Position numbers and translations under genes: made by a program. This document shows positions 15,496-22,647 of a stretch of DNA of 22,943 bases, one piece after another. Within the stretch, counting starts at the first letter, position 1; each line of letters starts with the position of its first letter. Below the pieces are notes generated by a model that was not told the origin of the DNA, did no database searches, and worked only from the letters and a program-made list of their open reading frames with translations. The stretch is from an uncultured Oscillospiraceae bacterium (GTDB lineage Bacteria > Bacillota > Clostridia > Oscillospirales > Oscillospiraceae): NCBI GenBank assembly GCA_905234005.1, contig CAJOFW010000032.1, forward strand, positions 1 to 22,943, in the 5' to 3' direction.

Positions 15496-15990
15496 ATGGA
15501 CACCAGTTTTGTCGACAGCCTCATCGCCCGCGCCGAGACCCTGCTGCCGCCCGCGACCGTCATGCTCATCGAGTGCATGGCCGACGGCGGCGACCGCCGG
15601 ATGGCGGCGCTGCTGGACGAGGTGCAGCGGCGCGGCCTGAACGGGGAGGCGCTGTGCGCCGAGCCGTATGAGCCGGTCGTATTCCCCGACCGGGTGTACC
15701 TTCGCTGCGCCGGGTGCGGACGCGGCAGGCATCTCCCCCGCGTCGCAGGCATCGGCCGGGGCGCGGACAGCTTCGAGGCGCGGCGAAACGCCCTGTACGC
15801 CCTGACGCGGCCCCTCGACCACCCGAACGCACATCGTCACGGCTGCGCCGCCGCCCAGCGGTGGGGCGACGGCCCCTGCGAGGCCGTGCTGTACGCCTGC
15901 ATCCTCAACCGCGCCGCCTACGCGCCGTATCCCGAACGGGATTGTGATGTTGCACAGAATTCACCGGCCGCGAATGGGAATAATCGGTGA
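15496..15990 (+). CDS. Hypothetical protein, Cys/His-rich
   Basis: This is a 164-residue protein of unknown family. Codon use matches the surrounding genes. The ATG at 15496 was chosen because AGCGAGGA lies just upstream. The frame stays open to 15394, but there it overlaps the small-RNA promoter and lacks coding character. The N-terminal ~50 residues look helical. C71xxC74 (CAGCGRGRH), then His109, His113, His115 and Cys117 (HPNAHRHGC) could form a metal site, which is inference only. No membrane segment or signal peptide was seen. It stands alone between the small-RNA locus and the glycine riboswitch; no clear promoter was identified. Confidence 0.7.
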   Translation: MDTSFVDSLIARAETLLPPATVMLIECMADGGDRRMAALLDEVQRRGLNGEALCAEPYEPVVFPDRVYLRCAGCGRGRHLPRVAGIGRGADSFEARRNALYALTRPLDHPNAHRHGCAAAQRWGDGPCEAVLYACILNRAAYAPYPERDCDVAQNSPAANGNNR

Positions 15991-15991
15991 A

Positions 15992-16028
15992 TTGACAGGT
16001 TGCGAAATCGCCTGTCATCGTATATATT
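15992..16028 (+). promoter_or_regulatory. Promoter region of the glycine riboswitch transcript, with overlapping palindrome
   Basis: TTGCGA (16000-16005), a 17-bp spacer and TATATT (16023-16028) form the best-spaced promoter. A consensus TTGACA lies at 15992-15997 but is too far (25 bp) from that -10. TGACAGG (15993-15999) and CCTGTCA (16011-16017) form an inverted repeat across the -35. It could be an operator, or the weak end hairpin of the preceding gene. Confidence 0.45.
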
Positions 16029-16079
16029 ATTATATGTATTAGCGTTTCTAAAAGTACATATCACGCGAGTTGAGGCTTG

Positions 16080-16240
16080 CAGAAAAGAGCGCGGGTTTAA
16101 GCCGCGCCGCCGAAGGAATAACATTATCAGGCAAAGCAGACTGCAAGCGGATCGCATTCTGGAGACGCCCGCATGAAACGCGGGGGCCGAAGGTGCAAGA
16201 CGGCGTCCGCGCCGTCCAATCTCTCAGGCAAAAGGACAGA
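16080..16240 (+). promoter_or_regulatory. Tandem glycine riboswitch (two aptamers)
   Basis: Two glycine aptamers lie head to tail. Aptamer 1 (about 16083-16167) has a GCGCGG/CCGCGC P2 helix, the conserved CGCCGAAGG (core 16110-16116), TCAGGCAAA (16127-16135) and closing TTCTGGAGA. Aptamer 2 (about 16163-16240) has GCCGAAGGTGCAAG (core 16187-16193) and AATCTCTCAGGCAAAAGGACAG (16219-16239). Each binds one glycine. It heads the 5' leader of an amino acid/cation symporter. The 10-nt block 16223-16232 in aptamer 2 is perfectly complementary to 16278-16287, whose end is the 5' side of the terminator stem. The RNA therefore has a visible switching helix. Confidence 0.95.
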
Positions 16241-16283
16241 AAAAAGCCCCGCGGTCATCGCCGCGGGCGCGAATGCATTTGCC

Positions 16284-16322
16284 TGAGCATACCCGCCCTT
16301 GTCGGTATGCTCATACTTTTTT
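16284..16322 (+). terminator. Riboswitch-controlled intrinsic terminator
   Basis: TGAGCATACC (16284-16293) pairs with GGTATGCTCA (16304-16313) around a 10-nt loop, then T6 at 16317-16322. Its first bases (TGAG) also belong to the 16278-16287 block that can pair with aptamer 2, so the two structures exclude each other. A separate GC hairpin (CCCGCGG/CCGCGGG, 16248-16267) lies between aptamer and terminator. Confidence 0.85.
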
Positions 16323-16330
16323 ACCCATAA

Positions 16331-16358
16331 AACACGGGCGGAGCCTTCCCGCCCTGTT
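16331..16358 (+). other. Leader hairpin before the symporter gene
   Basis: AACA plus GGGCGG pairs with CCGCCC plus TGTT around a 7-nt loop. No U-tract follows, so it is not a terminator. It ends about 16 nt before the GAGAGGAG ribosome site. Confidence 0.5.
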
Positions 16359-16391
16359 AATAAAAATCTTTTCGAGAGGAGACATACACTT

Positions 16392-17813
16392 ATGTCATTT
16401 GCAGACATTGTCGCCGCTGTAGACGATTTTGCCTGGGGTCCCGTCATGCTCGTGCTGCTCGTCGGCACCGGCCTGTATCTGAGCATCCGGTCGGGCTTCA
16501 TCCAGTTCACCAAATTCGGCTACACGATGCGCAACACCATCGGCAAGATGTTCAAGAAGCAGGACGCCGGCAAGGGCGAGGTCACGCCGTTCCAGGCGCT
16601 GACGACCGCTCTGGCCGCCACGGTCGGCACCGGCAACATCGCCGGCGTCACGGGCGCGATCTTCATCGGCGGCCCCGGCGCTGTGTTCTGGCTGTGGATC
16701 TCCGCCCTCGTGGGCATGGTCACGAAGTACTCCGAGGTCGTCCTCGCCGTCAAGTACCGTGAGCGCAACGAGCAGGGCGACTGGGTCGGCGGCCCGATGT
16801 ACTACATCAGAAACGGCCTCGGCAAGAACTGGGTCTGGCTCGCCTACGTCTTCGCGTTCTTCGGCATGATCGCCTCCTTCGGCATCGGCAACACGACGCA
16901 GGTCGACTCCATGGCCACCGCCATCAGCACCGCCATCGGCGCGTTCGGCGGCAATGTGGACGGCAACACCGCCCTTCGCATCACGATCGGCGTCATCGTC
17001 GCCGTCATCACGGCCGTCGTCATCATCGGCGGCATCAAGCGTATCGGCACCGTCACCGAGAAGCTCGTGCCGTTCATGGCCGTCGTGTATATCGTCTCCG
17101 CGCTGATCGTCGTGTTCGGCAACATCGGCCAGATCGGCGTCGTCCTCGGCGCGATCTTCAAGGGCGCGTTCAGCCCCCGCGCCATCGCCGGCGGCGCGCT
17201 CGGCGTCGGCATCATGACCACCATCCAGAAGGGCATCGCCCGCGGCGTATTCTCGAACGAGGCCGGCCTCGGCTCCGCCCCGATCGCCCACGCCGCCACC
17301 AGCGAGACGAACCCCGTCAAGCAGGGCGTTTACGGCATCTTCGAGGTGTTCATGGACTCCATCGTCATCTGCACGCTGACGGCTCTGGCGCTGCTCATGG
17401 GCCTTGCCGGCCAGGTCGGCATCGACGGCATCGAGTGGGGCGTCGGCCACGGCTCCGAGATGGTCATTCAGGCCTTCTCCGGCATCTTCGGCGGCCGGAT
17501 CGCGGGCGTCATCATCGCCCTCGGCCTTACCTGCTTCGCGCTGTCCACGGTTCTGAGCTGGTCGCTGTACGGCGCCCGCTGCTGCGAGTTCCTGTTCGGC
17601 AGGGCCGCCAAGACCGCCACGCTCGTCTATAAGATCCTGTTCTGCGTCGTCCTCGTCATCGGCTCCATGCTCGGCCTCGACATCGTCTGGAACATCGGCG
17701 ACGCGCTCAACGGCCTCATGGCCATCCCGAACCTCATCGCCCTGCTCGCCCTCTCCGGTACGGTCATCGCGATCACAAAGGAACACTTCGGAAACAAGGA
17801 TACCCTCGAGTAA
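16392..17813 (+). CDS. Amino acid (alanine/glycine):cation symporter, AGCS family
   Basis: This is a 473-residue integral membrane protein that imports alanine or glycine with Na+ (or H+). The family signature region is complete: PFQALTTALAATVGTGNIAGVTGA (GTGNIAGV at 79-86), then IGGPGAVFWLW and YSEVVLAVKYRERNEQGDWVGGPMYYI. It has about ten hydrophobic helices and the internal FSNEAGLGSAPIAHAA motif. Start: ATG 16392 with GAGAGGAG about 11 nt upstream; no homology lies before it. The gene is alone behind a tandem glycine riboswitch, which strongly suggests glycine is a substrate. The strong inverted-repeat terminator follows 17 nt after its stop. Confidence 0.95.
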   Translation: MSFADIVAAVDDFAWGPVMLVLLVGTGLYLSIRSGFIQFTKFGYTMRNTIGKMFKKQDAGKGEVTPFQALTTALAATVGTGNIAGVTGAIFIGGPGAVFWLWISALVGMVTKYSEVVLAVKYRERNEQGDWVGGPMYYIRNGLGKNWVWLAYVFAFFGMIASFGIGNTTQVDSMATAISTAIGAFGGNVDGNTALRITIGVIVAVITAVVIIGGIKRIGTVTEKLVPFMAVVYIVSALIVVFGNIGQIGVVLGAIFKGAFSPRAIAGGALGVGIMTTIQKGIARGVFSNEAGLGSAPIAHAATSETNPVKQGVYGIFEVFMDSIVICTLTALALLMGLAGQVGIDGIEWGVGHGSEMVIQAFSGIFGGRIAGVIIALGLTCFALSTVLSWSLYGARCCEFLFGRAAKTATLVYKILFCVVLVIGSMLGLDIVWNIGDALNGLMAIPNLIALLALSGTVIAITKEHFGNKDTLE

Positions 17814-17830
17814 TCCAGGCGATCCCAACC

Positions 17831-17875
17831 GCATAAAAAAATCCGTCCCCCGAACGGGGACGGATTTTTTTATGC
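17831..17875. terminator. Bidirectional intrinsic terminator between the symporter and met genes
   Basis: A perfect 20-bp inverted repeat (17831-17850 with 17856-17875) with a 5-nt loop. The GC core is ATCCGTCCCC/GGGGACGGAT, flanked by A7 and T7, so it works from either strand. Confidence 0.9.
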
Positions 17876-17886
17876 CCTGGAATCAA

Positions 17887-17957
17887 TCAATCGGGATCAT
17901 TTCATCGCCTTCGCAGCGAAGTGGTTCCAAACTGATTTTATACTCACTCCCGATTGA
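17887..17957. repeat. Intergenic inverted-repeat element with inner hairpin
   Basis: Terminal 10-bp arms TCAATCGGGA (17887-17896) and TCCCGATTGA (17948-17957) enclose a second palindrome CTTCGC-A-GCGAAG (17909-17921). The 71-bp unit lies directly downstream of the stop-abutting repeat and holds no ORF. It resembles a REP- or MITE-like element in design. Confidence 0.55.
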
Positions 17958-17960
17958 AGC

Positions 17961-18007
17961 GAATATAAAGTTCTTTTTGATACTTTTTCTTTCAAGAAAA
18001 AGTATTA
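17961..18007 (-). repeat. Stop-codon-abutting hairpin repeat, copy 2 (after metQ)
   Basis: On the minus strand the metQ TAA runs straight into TACTTTTTCTTGAAAGAAAA. The arms ATACTTTTTCTT and AAGAAAAAGTAT (12 bp, 17980-18005) make a perfect stem that includes part of the stop codon. A tail AAAAAGAACTTTATATTC follows, close to that of copy 1 at 960-1005. Confidence 0.65.
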
Positions 18008-18942
18008 GAAGATGGGCACGACCGCGCCTTCGTAGGTGTCCTCGATGAAGGTGCGCACCTCGTCGGACTGGAGGGCGGCGATCAGGGCGACGATCGCGTC
18101 GCTGTTCTCGTTGCCGGCCTTGACGCCGATCAGGTTCGCGTAGGTCTGCGCCGCGTCGCCGGAGGCGTCCTCGATGGCGAGGGCGTCGGTGCCGGCGTTC
18201 AGGCCGGCGTCAAGGGCGTAGTTGCCGTTGATGACGCCGAGGTCGACGTCCTGCAGGGACAGCGGAAGCTGCGCGGCCTCCATCTCCACGATGTCGAGGT
18301 TCAGGGGGTTGTCGACGATGTCCTGCTTCGTCGCGTTGGAGGAGGCGTCGACGCCGTCCGCCAGCGTGATCAGGCCCTCCTGCTGGAGCAGGAGCAGAGC
18401 GCGTGTCTCGTTCGAGCCGTCGTTCGGGATGATGATCTGCGCGCCCTCCTGCAGCTCGTCGAGGGAGGCCGTCTTGCCGGCGTAGATGCCGAACGGCTCG
18501 TAGTGGATGAGGCCGGCGGACACGATGTCCGTGCCGTACTCGTCGTTGAACGTGTTCAGATACGGGGTGTGCTGGAAGTAGTTCGCGTCCACCTCGCCGC
18601 TGTCGACGACCAGATTGGGCTGGACGTAGTCGGTGTACTCGATGATCTCGAGGTCGATGCCCTGCGCGGCGAGGATCTCCTTCGCGACGGCGAGGATCTC
18701 GGCGTGCGGCGTCGGGGAGGCGGCCACGCGGATGGTGACGGTCTCGGCGGGCGCGGCTTCCTCGGCCTCAGCCTCGGCGGGCTCGTCGGCGGTCCCTCGG
18801 GGGCGGCGGCTTCCGCCTCGGGGGCGGCGGCCTCGGCCTCGGGCGCGGCCTCAGCGGCGGTGTCGTTCGAGCTGCTGCCGCAGCCGGCCAGCAGACCGAT
18901 CGCGAGCACCAGCGCAAGCAGCAGTGCGATTGTCTTTTTCAT
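18005..18942 (-). CDS. metQ: Methionine-binding lipoprotein MetQ (NlpA family), interrupted by a frameshift near 18791-18798
   Basis: MetQ captures methionine outside the membrane for the MetNI importer. The ATG at 18942 has AAAGGAG about 9 nt upstream and starts a lipoprotein signal MKKTIALLLALVLAIGLLAG with Cys21 (LLAGC lipobox). A Glu/Ala/Pro linker with a repeated EAEAAAP unit follows. At GAGGGACC (complement of 18791-18798) the frame breaks. One more G would give EGTADEPAEAEAEEAAPAET and lead into the mature NlpA fold: VAASPTPHAEIL, DYVQPNLVVDSGEVDANYFQHTPYL, and a late LIGVKAGNENSDAI. The joined product is about 312 residues. The loss lies in a G-run, so a homopolymer sequencing error is favoured. 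Last gene of metN-metI-metQ. Confidence 0.92.
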
Positions 18943-18969
18943 GCTTATGTCTCCTTTTGATAATAATAT

Positions 18970-19001
18970 GTAAAGAGATTTACGTGCGTAAATCGGTTTA
19001 C
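18970..19001 (-). other. Hairpin between metI and metQ
   Basis: GATTTACG-CA-CGTAAATC (18977-18994) is extended by GTAAA/TTTAC across a 2x2 internal loop (18970-19001). The outer arm contains the metI stop codon. No continuous U-tract follows. It may stabilise upstream mRNA or set MetQ levels apart from MetNI. Confidence 0.6.
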
Positions 19002-19687
19002 CGCAGTCGTTTGTCGGTCTTTTTCGTGACGGTGTTGCCGATCGTCTGGAAGAGCTGCACGAGAATGATCATCAGGATCACGCACAGATACAGCACGAGC
19101 AGCTTCCGGCGGTAGTAGCCGTAGTTCACGGCAATCGCGCCGATGCCGCCGCCGCCGACGATGCCGGCCATCGCGCCGTAGCCGAAGATCGTGATCAGGG
19201 CCACGGTGAAATTCGAGATCAGCGCCGGCTTGGCCTCGGGGATCAGCACCTTCCATATGATCTGGAACGGGCTTGCGCCCATGGCCTGCGCCGCCTCGAC
19301 GACGCCCTTGTCCACCTCGCGGATGGACGTCTCCACAAGCCGTGCCACGAACGGGAACGCGGCGATGGCCAGCGGGAAGATGATCGCCGGGGAGCCGACC
19401 GTCGTGCCGACGATGAACCGCGACACGGGCAGCACGACGACGAGCAGAATCAGAAACGGCACCGAGCGCAAGAGATTGATGATCACGTTCAGCGTCCGCA
19501 TCAGCGGCTTCGGCAGCGGGCGGATGCCGCCCTCCTCGCCGATCACGAGCAGCACGCCCAGCGGCAGACCGACCGCGAACGCGATGATCGTCGGCAGAAA
19601 CGTCATATACACAGTCTGCCACAGCGCCGACGCAAGCTCGTTGTGCACGATGTTTTGCAGCAGGGTGATATCGGCCTCACTGAACAT
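18998..19687 (-). CDS. metI: Methionine ABC transporter permease MetI
   Basis: This is a 229-residue permease that forms the membrane channel of the MetNIQ importer. It has five or six hydrophobic segments (about 26-50, 68-90, 99-118, 158-183, 196-216). The EAA coupling loop is EAAQAMGASPFQIIWKVLIPEAKPALI at 131-157. LRSVPFLIL and GAMAGIVGGGGIGAIAVNYGYYR are typical of MetI. The start ATG at 19687 overlaps the end of metN by 11 nt, which indicates translational coupling. A longer reading upstream is only the shadow of metN in another frame. The metQ gene follows after 55 nt holding a hairpin. Confidence 0.95.
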   Translation of the reverse strand: MFSEADITLLQNIVHNELASALWQTVYMTFLPTIIAFAVGLPLGVLLVIGEEGGIRPLPKPLMRTLNVIINLLRSVPFLILLVVVLPVSRFIVGTTVGSPAIIFPLAIAAFPFVARLVETSIREVDKGVVEAAQAMGASPFQIIWKVLIPEAKPALISNFTVALITIFGYGAMAGIVGGGGIGAIAVNYGYYRRKLLVLYLCVILMIILVQLFQTIGNTVTKKTDKRLR

Positions 19688-20465
19688 CCTTCGCCGCCTC
19701 CTCTCCGTCCTCGTCCGCCGCCGCGCCGCGCAGCAGCACACGCGCCGCCGCCGACTGCGGGTTGTTGAAAACGTCCGAGACAAGCCCGGTCTCCTGCACG
19801 ACGCCGCGCTCCAGAATCGCGACGCGGTTGCAGATCTGCTCCACCACCCGCATCTCATGCGTGATGACGACGACGGTCACGCCGAGCTTTCGGTTCAGCT
19901 CCTGCAAAAGCGCGAGGATCGACCGCGTCGTCTTGGGGTCGAGGGCGCTCGTCGCCTCGTCACACAGCAGCACGCGCGGATCGCTGGCGAGGGCGCGGGC
20001 AATGGCGACGCGCTGCTTCTGCCCGCCGGAGAGCTGCACCGGGTACGCGTCCGCCTTGTCGGGCAGATCGACGACCTCGAGAAGCTCCCTGGCCCGGGCG
20101 CGGGCGTCCTCCCGCCGCACGCCGGCAAGCTCCATCGGAAAGCAGATGTTCTCGAGCGCCGTGCGCTGCATGAGCAGGTTGAAGCTCTGGAAGATCATGC
20201 TGATCGACTGGCGCGCCCGGCGCAGCTCCTTATCGGACAGCGCCGTCATGCTCTGCCCGTTCACGATGACCTCGCCCCGGGTGGGCCGCTCCAGCAGGTT
20301 TATGCACCGCACAAGCGTGCTCTTGCCCGCGCCGGACAGGCCGATGATGCCGAATATATCCCCCGCGTCCACGGTGATGTTGATGTCGGACAGCGCCCGC
20401 ACCTCGCCGTCTCCCGTGCCGAAGGTCTTGTAAAGTCCACGAAGCTCGATGATCGGCTCGCCCAT
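19677..20465 (-). CDS. metN: Methionine ABC transporter ATPase MetN, without NIL domain
   Basis: This is the 262-residue ATPase that powers MetI. Walker A is GLSGAGKST (42-50), the Q-loop is FQSFNLL, the signature is LSGGQ (145-149), Walker B is VLLCDE (165-170), and the H-loop is His203 (ITHEM). Typical MetN proteins are about 340 residues, with a C-terminal NIL domain that binds methionine and shuts off transport. Here the protein ends soon after the ABC domain with an acidic EDGEEAAKDVQ tail, so feedback by that route is absent. The assignment to methionine rests on MetI and an NlpA-family MetQ downstream. ATG 20465 has GAGGTGG 6-8 nt upstream. Confidence 0.92.
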   Translation of the reverse strand: MGEPIIELRGLYKTFGTGDGEVRALSDINITVDAGDIFGIIGLSGAGKSTLVRCINLLERPTRGEVIVNGQSMTALSDKELRRARQSISMIFQSFNLLMQRTALENICFPMELAGVRREDARARARELLEVVDLPDKADAYPVQLSGGQKQRVAIARALASDPRVLLCDEATSALDPKTTRSILALLQELNRKLGVTVVVITHEMRVVEQICNRVAILERGVVQETGLVSDVFNNPQSAAARVLLRGAAADEDGEEAAKDVQ

Positions 20466-20475
20466 GGAACCACCT

Positions 20476-20555
20476 CAATTCCTGCGTATATACATTTTGA
20501 CTTACAGATGTTTCTGCGTATAAATATTTCTGCGCACAGATATTTCCGCGTACAA
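20476..20555 (-). repeat. Five tandem 16-nt units in the metN leader
   Basis: Read on the minus strand, five units run end to end and stop at the ribosome site: TTGTACGCGGAAATAT, CTGTGCGCAGAAATAT, TTATACGCAGAAACAT, CTGTAAGTCAAAATGT, ATATACGCAGGAATTG. The working consensus is YTGTACGCAGAAATAT; units 1-3 are closest and unit 4 is the most diverged. No SAM-I (S-box) core or T-box motif is present in this leader. Confidence 0.75.
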
Positions 20556-20581
20556 GCTGTTTTCAGATACAGACTTTTGCT

Positions 20582-20611
20582 ATTATAGTATCCCGCCCGC
20601 GGATTTGTCAA
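20582..20611 (-). promoter_or_regulatory. Strong sigma-A promoter of metNIQ
   Basis: On the minus strand a consensus TTGACA (complement of 20606-20611) and consensus TATAAT (complement of 20582-20587) are 18 bp apart. The start near 20575 gives a leader of about 110 nt made largely of the 16-nt repeats. Confidence 0.85.
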
Positions 20612-20648
20612 CCGACTCACCCCGCGCCGCGTGCGCCGCGTGCGGCAA

Positions 20649-20687
20649 AAGCGCTGCCTTCATGCCGGACGGCTGAAGGCAGCGCTT
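20649..20687 (-). terminator. Intrinsic terminator of rpsB-tsf
   Basis: A perfect 14-bp stem (AAGCGCTGCCTTCA at 20649-20662 with its complement at 20674-20687) has an 11-nt loop. On the minus strand the stem ends in a short T4 run. It starts 23 nt beyond the tsf stop. Confidence 0.8.
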
Positions 20688-20710
20688 GCATTTCGTGGAT
20701 TCGGTGTCGA

Positions 20711-21625
20711 TCAGCCGATCATCTTCGCGACCTCGGCGGCGAGGTCGTCCTGACGCTTCTCGATGCCCTCGCCCTTCTCGAAGCGGACGTAGGACTTGAC
20801 GGCGATCGGTGCGCCGACCTCCTTCGCGACGGCCGCGACGTGGGCGGCGACGTCCTCGCCCTCGCCCTTGACGTAGGCCTGCTGCAGGAGGCAGATTTCC
20901 TTGTAGTACTTCTCGATGCCGCCCATGACGATCTTCTCGATGATGGCCTCGGGCTTCTTCGCGTTCTTCGGGTCGGCCTTGGCCGCGGCGAGACGAACCT
21001 CCTTCTCGTGGGCGATGAACGCCTCGTCCACAAGGGACTTGTCGAGATACTGCGGGTTCATGGCCGCGATCTGCATCGCGACGTCCTTGCCAAGCTCGAT
21101 GACCGCGTCGGCGGTGCTGGCGGTGTCGAGGTTCACGAGCACGCCGATCTTGCCGCCCATGTGGACGTAGGCGACGGACACGCCGCCCTCTACGCGGGCA
21201 AAGCGGCGGATCTGGATGTTCTCACGCACGGACAGGAACAGCTCGTTCTTCGCGTCGGCGACGGTCATGGTGCCGTCCACCCACTTGCAGGACGCGAGCG
21301 CGTCCACGTCGGCGGGGTTCTCCTTCGCGATGACGACGGCGAGGTCGCGGACGAACGCCTGGAACAGGTCGTTTCCGCCGACGAAGTCGCTCTCGCAGTT
21401 GACCTCCACGACGACGCCCACGCCGTCCACGACGGCGGCGTACGCGGCGCCCTCGGCGGCCACGCGGTCGGCCTTCTTGGCCGCGCCGGCGAGACCCTTC
21501 TCGCGGAGATAGTCGACGGCCTTGTCCATATCGCCGTCACAGGCCTGCAGGGCCTTCTTGCAATCCATCAGTCCCGAGCCGGTCATCTTGCGCAGCTCGT
21601 TTACAGCAGCAGCGGTAATAGCCAT
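20711..21625 (-). CDS. tsf: Translation elongation factor Ts
   Basis: EF-Ts catalyses GDP/GTP exchange on EF-Tu. The 304-residue protein has the N-terminal UBA-like part, with TGSGLMDCKKAL at residues 15-26 and AVDYLREKGLAGAAKKADRVAAEG. The core signature EVNCESDFVGGN follows from residue 74, and the C-terminal helices end in AAEVAKMIG. The start ATG lies 7 nt after the rpsB stop. Its ribosome site AAGGAGG is formed by the last codons (Lys-Glu-Glu) of rpsB, so the two genes are tightly coupled. A terminator follows. Confidence 0.98.
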   Translation of the reverse strand: MAITAAAVNELRKMTGSGLMDCKKALQACDGDMDKAVDYLREKGLAGAAKKADRVAAEGAAYAAVVDGVGVVVEVNCESDFVGGNDLFQAFVRDLAVVIAKENPADVDALASCKWVDGTMTVADAKNELFLSVRENIQIRRFARVEGGVSVAYVHMGGKIGVLVNLDTASTADAVIELGKDVAMQIAAMNPQYLDKSLVDEAFIAHEKEVRLAAAKADPKNAKKPEAIIEKIVMGGIEKYYKEICLLQQAYVKGEGEDVAAHVAAVAKEVGAPIAVKSYVRFEKGEGIEKRQDDLAAEVAKMIG

Positions 21626-21632
21626 TTTGTTA

Positions 21633-22367
<735 letters not shown>

Positions 22368-22540
22368 TACGATGATCCTCCTTGTTTATTCAGTTTACCC
22401 TCCGGACGCGTCTTTCTTACGACCATCACCCGACGATCACGCGGCGCGAAAGCACCCGGCGAAACCCGCCCGATGCGTACCGCCCGATGACCGCCCGTGA
22501 ACCGGGTCGTGCGTCGGCGTCCGTGCGTAATTGGCAAGCT
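22368..22540 (-). promoter_or_regulatory. Long 5' leader of rpsB
   Basis: About 170 nt lie between the predicted start point and the rpsB ATG, with no ORF of note. CATCGGGCGG (complement of 22466-22475 and 22480-22489) is repeated with 14-nt spacing, and a third partial copy CGGGCGG is at 22491-22497. S2 is known to repress its own mRNA in several bacteria, so an autoregulatory structure is plausible but was not demonstrated. Confidence 0.4.
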
Positions 22541-22545
22541 CGAAT

Positions 22546-22574
22546 ATTATACCAGCTTACGCCGCGCAATGCAA
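22546..22574 (-). promoter_or_regulatory. Promoter of rpsB-tsf
   Basis: On the minus strand TTGCAT (complement of 22569-22574), a 17-bp spacer and TATAAT (complement of 22546-22551) are seen, the latter preceded by TGG as an extended -10. Confidence 0.85.
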
Positions 22575-22647
22575 GGTTTTTGTCCCTGCTTTCCGCGTAT
22601 TTTTTTGTCTTTTTCGCGTCCGGCGCGGCGTTTGCCGGTCGGCGCGT

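Noticed and set aside
16331..16358. Second terminator in the symporter leader
   Set aside because: The stem is good but is followed by TGTTAATAAAAATC, not a U-tract.
16395..17834. A 479-codon minus-strand frame opposite the AGCS symporter
   Set aside because: It has extreme Asp/Glu/Ala/His composition and no start signals, and it overlaps an undoubted membrane transporter. It is a codon-bias shadow.
20466..20600. SAM-I riboswitch or T-box in the metN leader
   Set aside because: No S-box core or T-box TGG-GGTGG-type motif is seen; the leader is made of 16-nt repeats.
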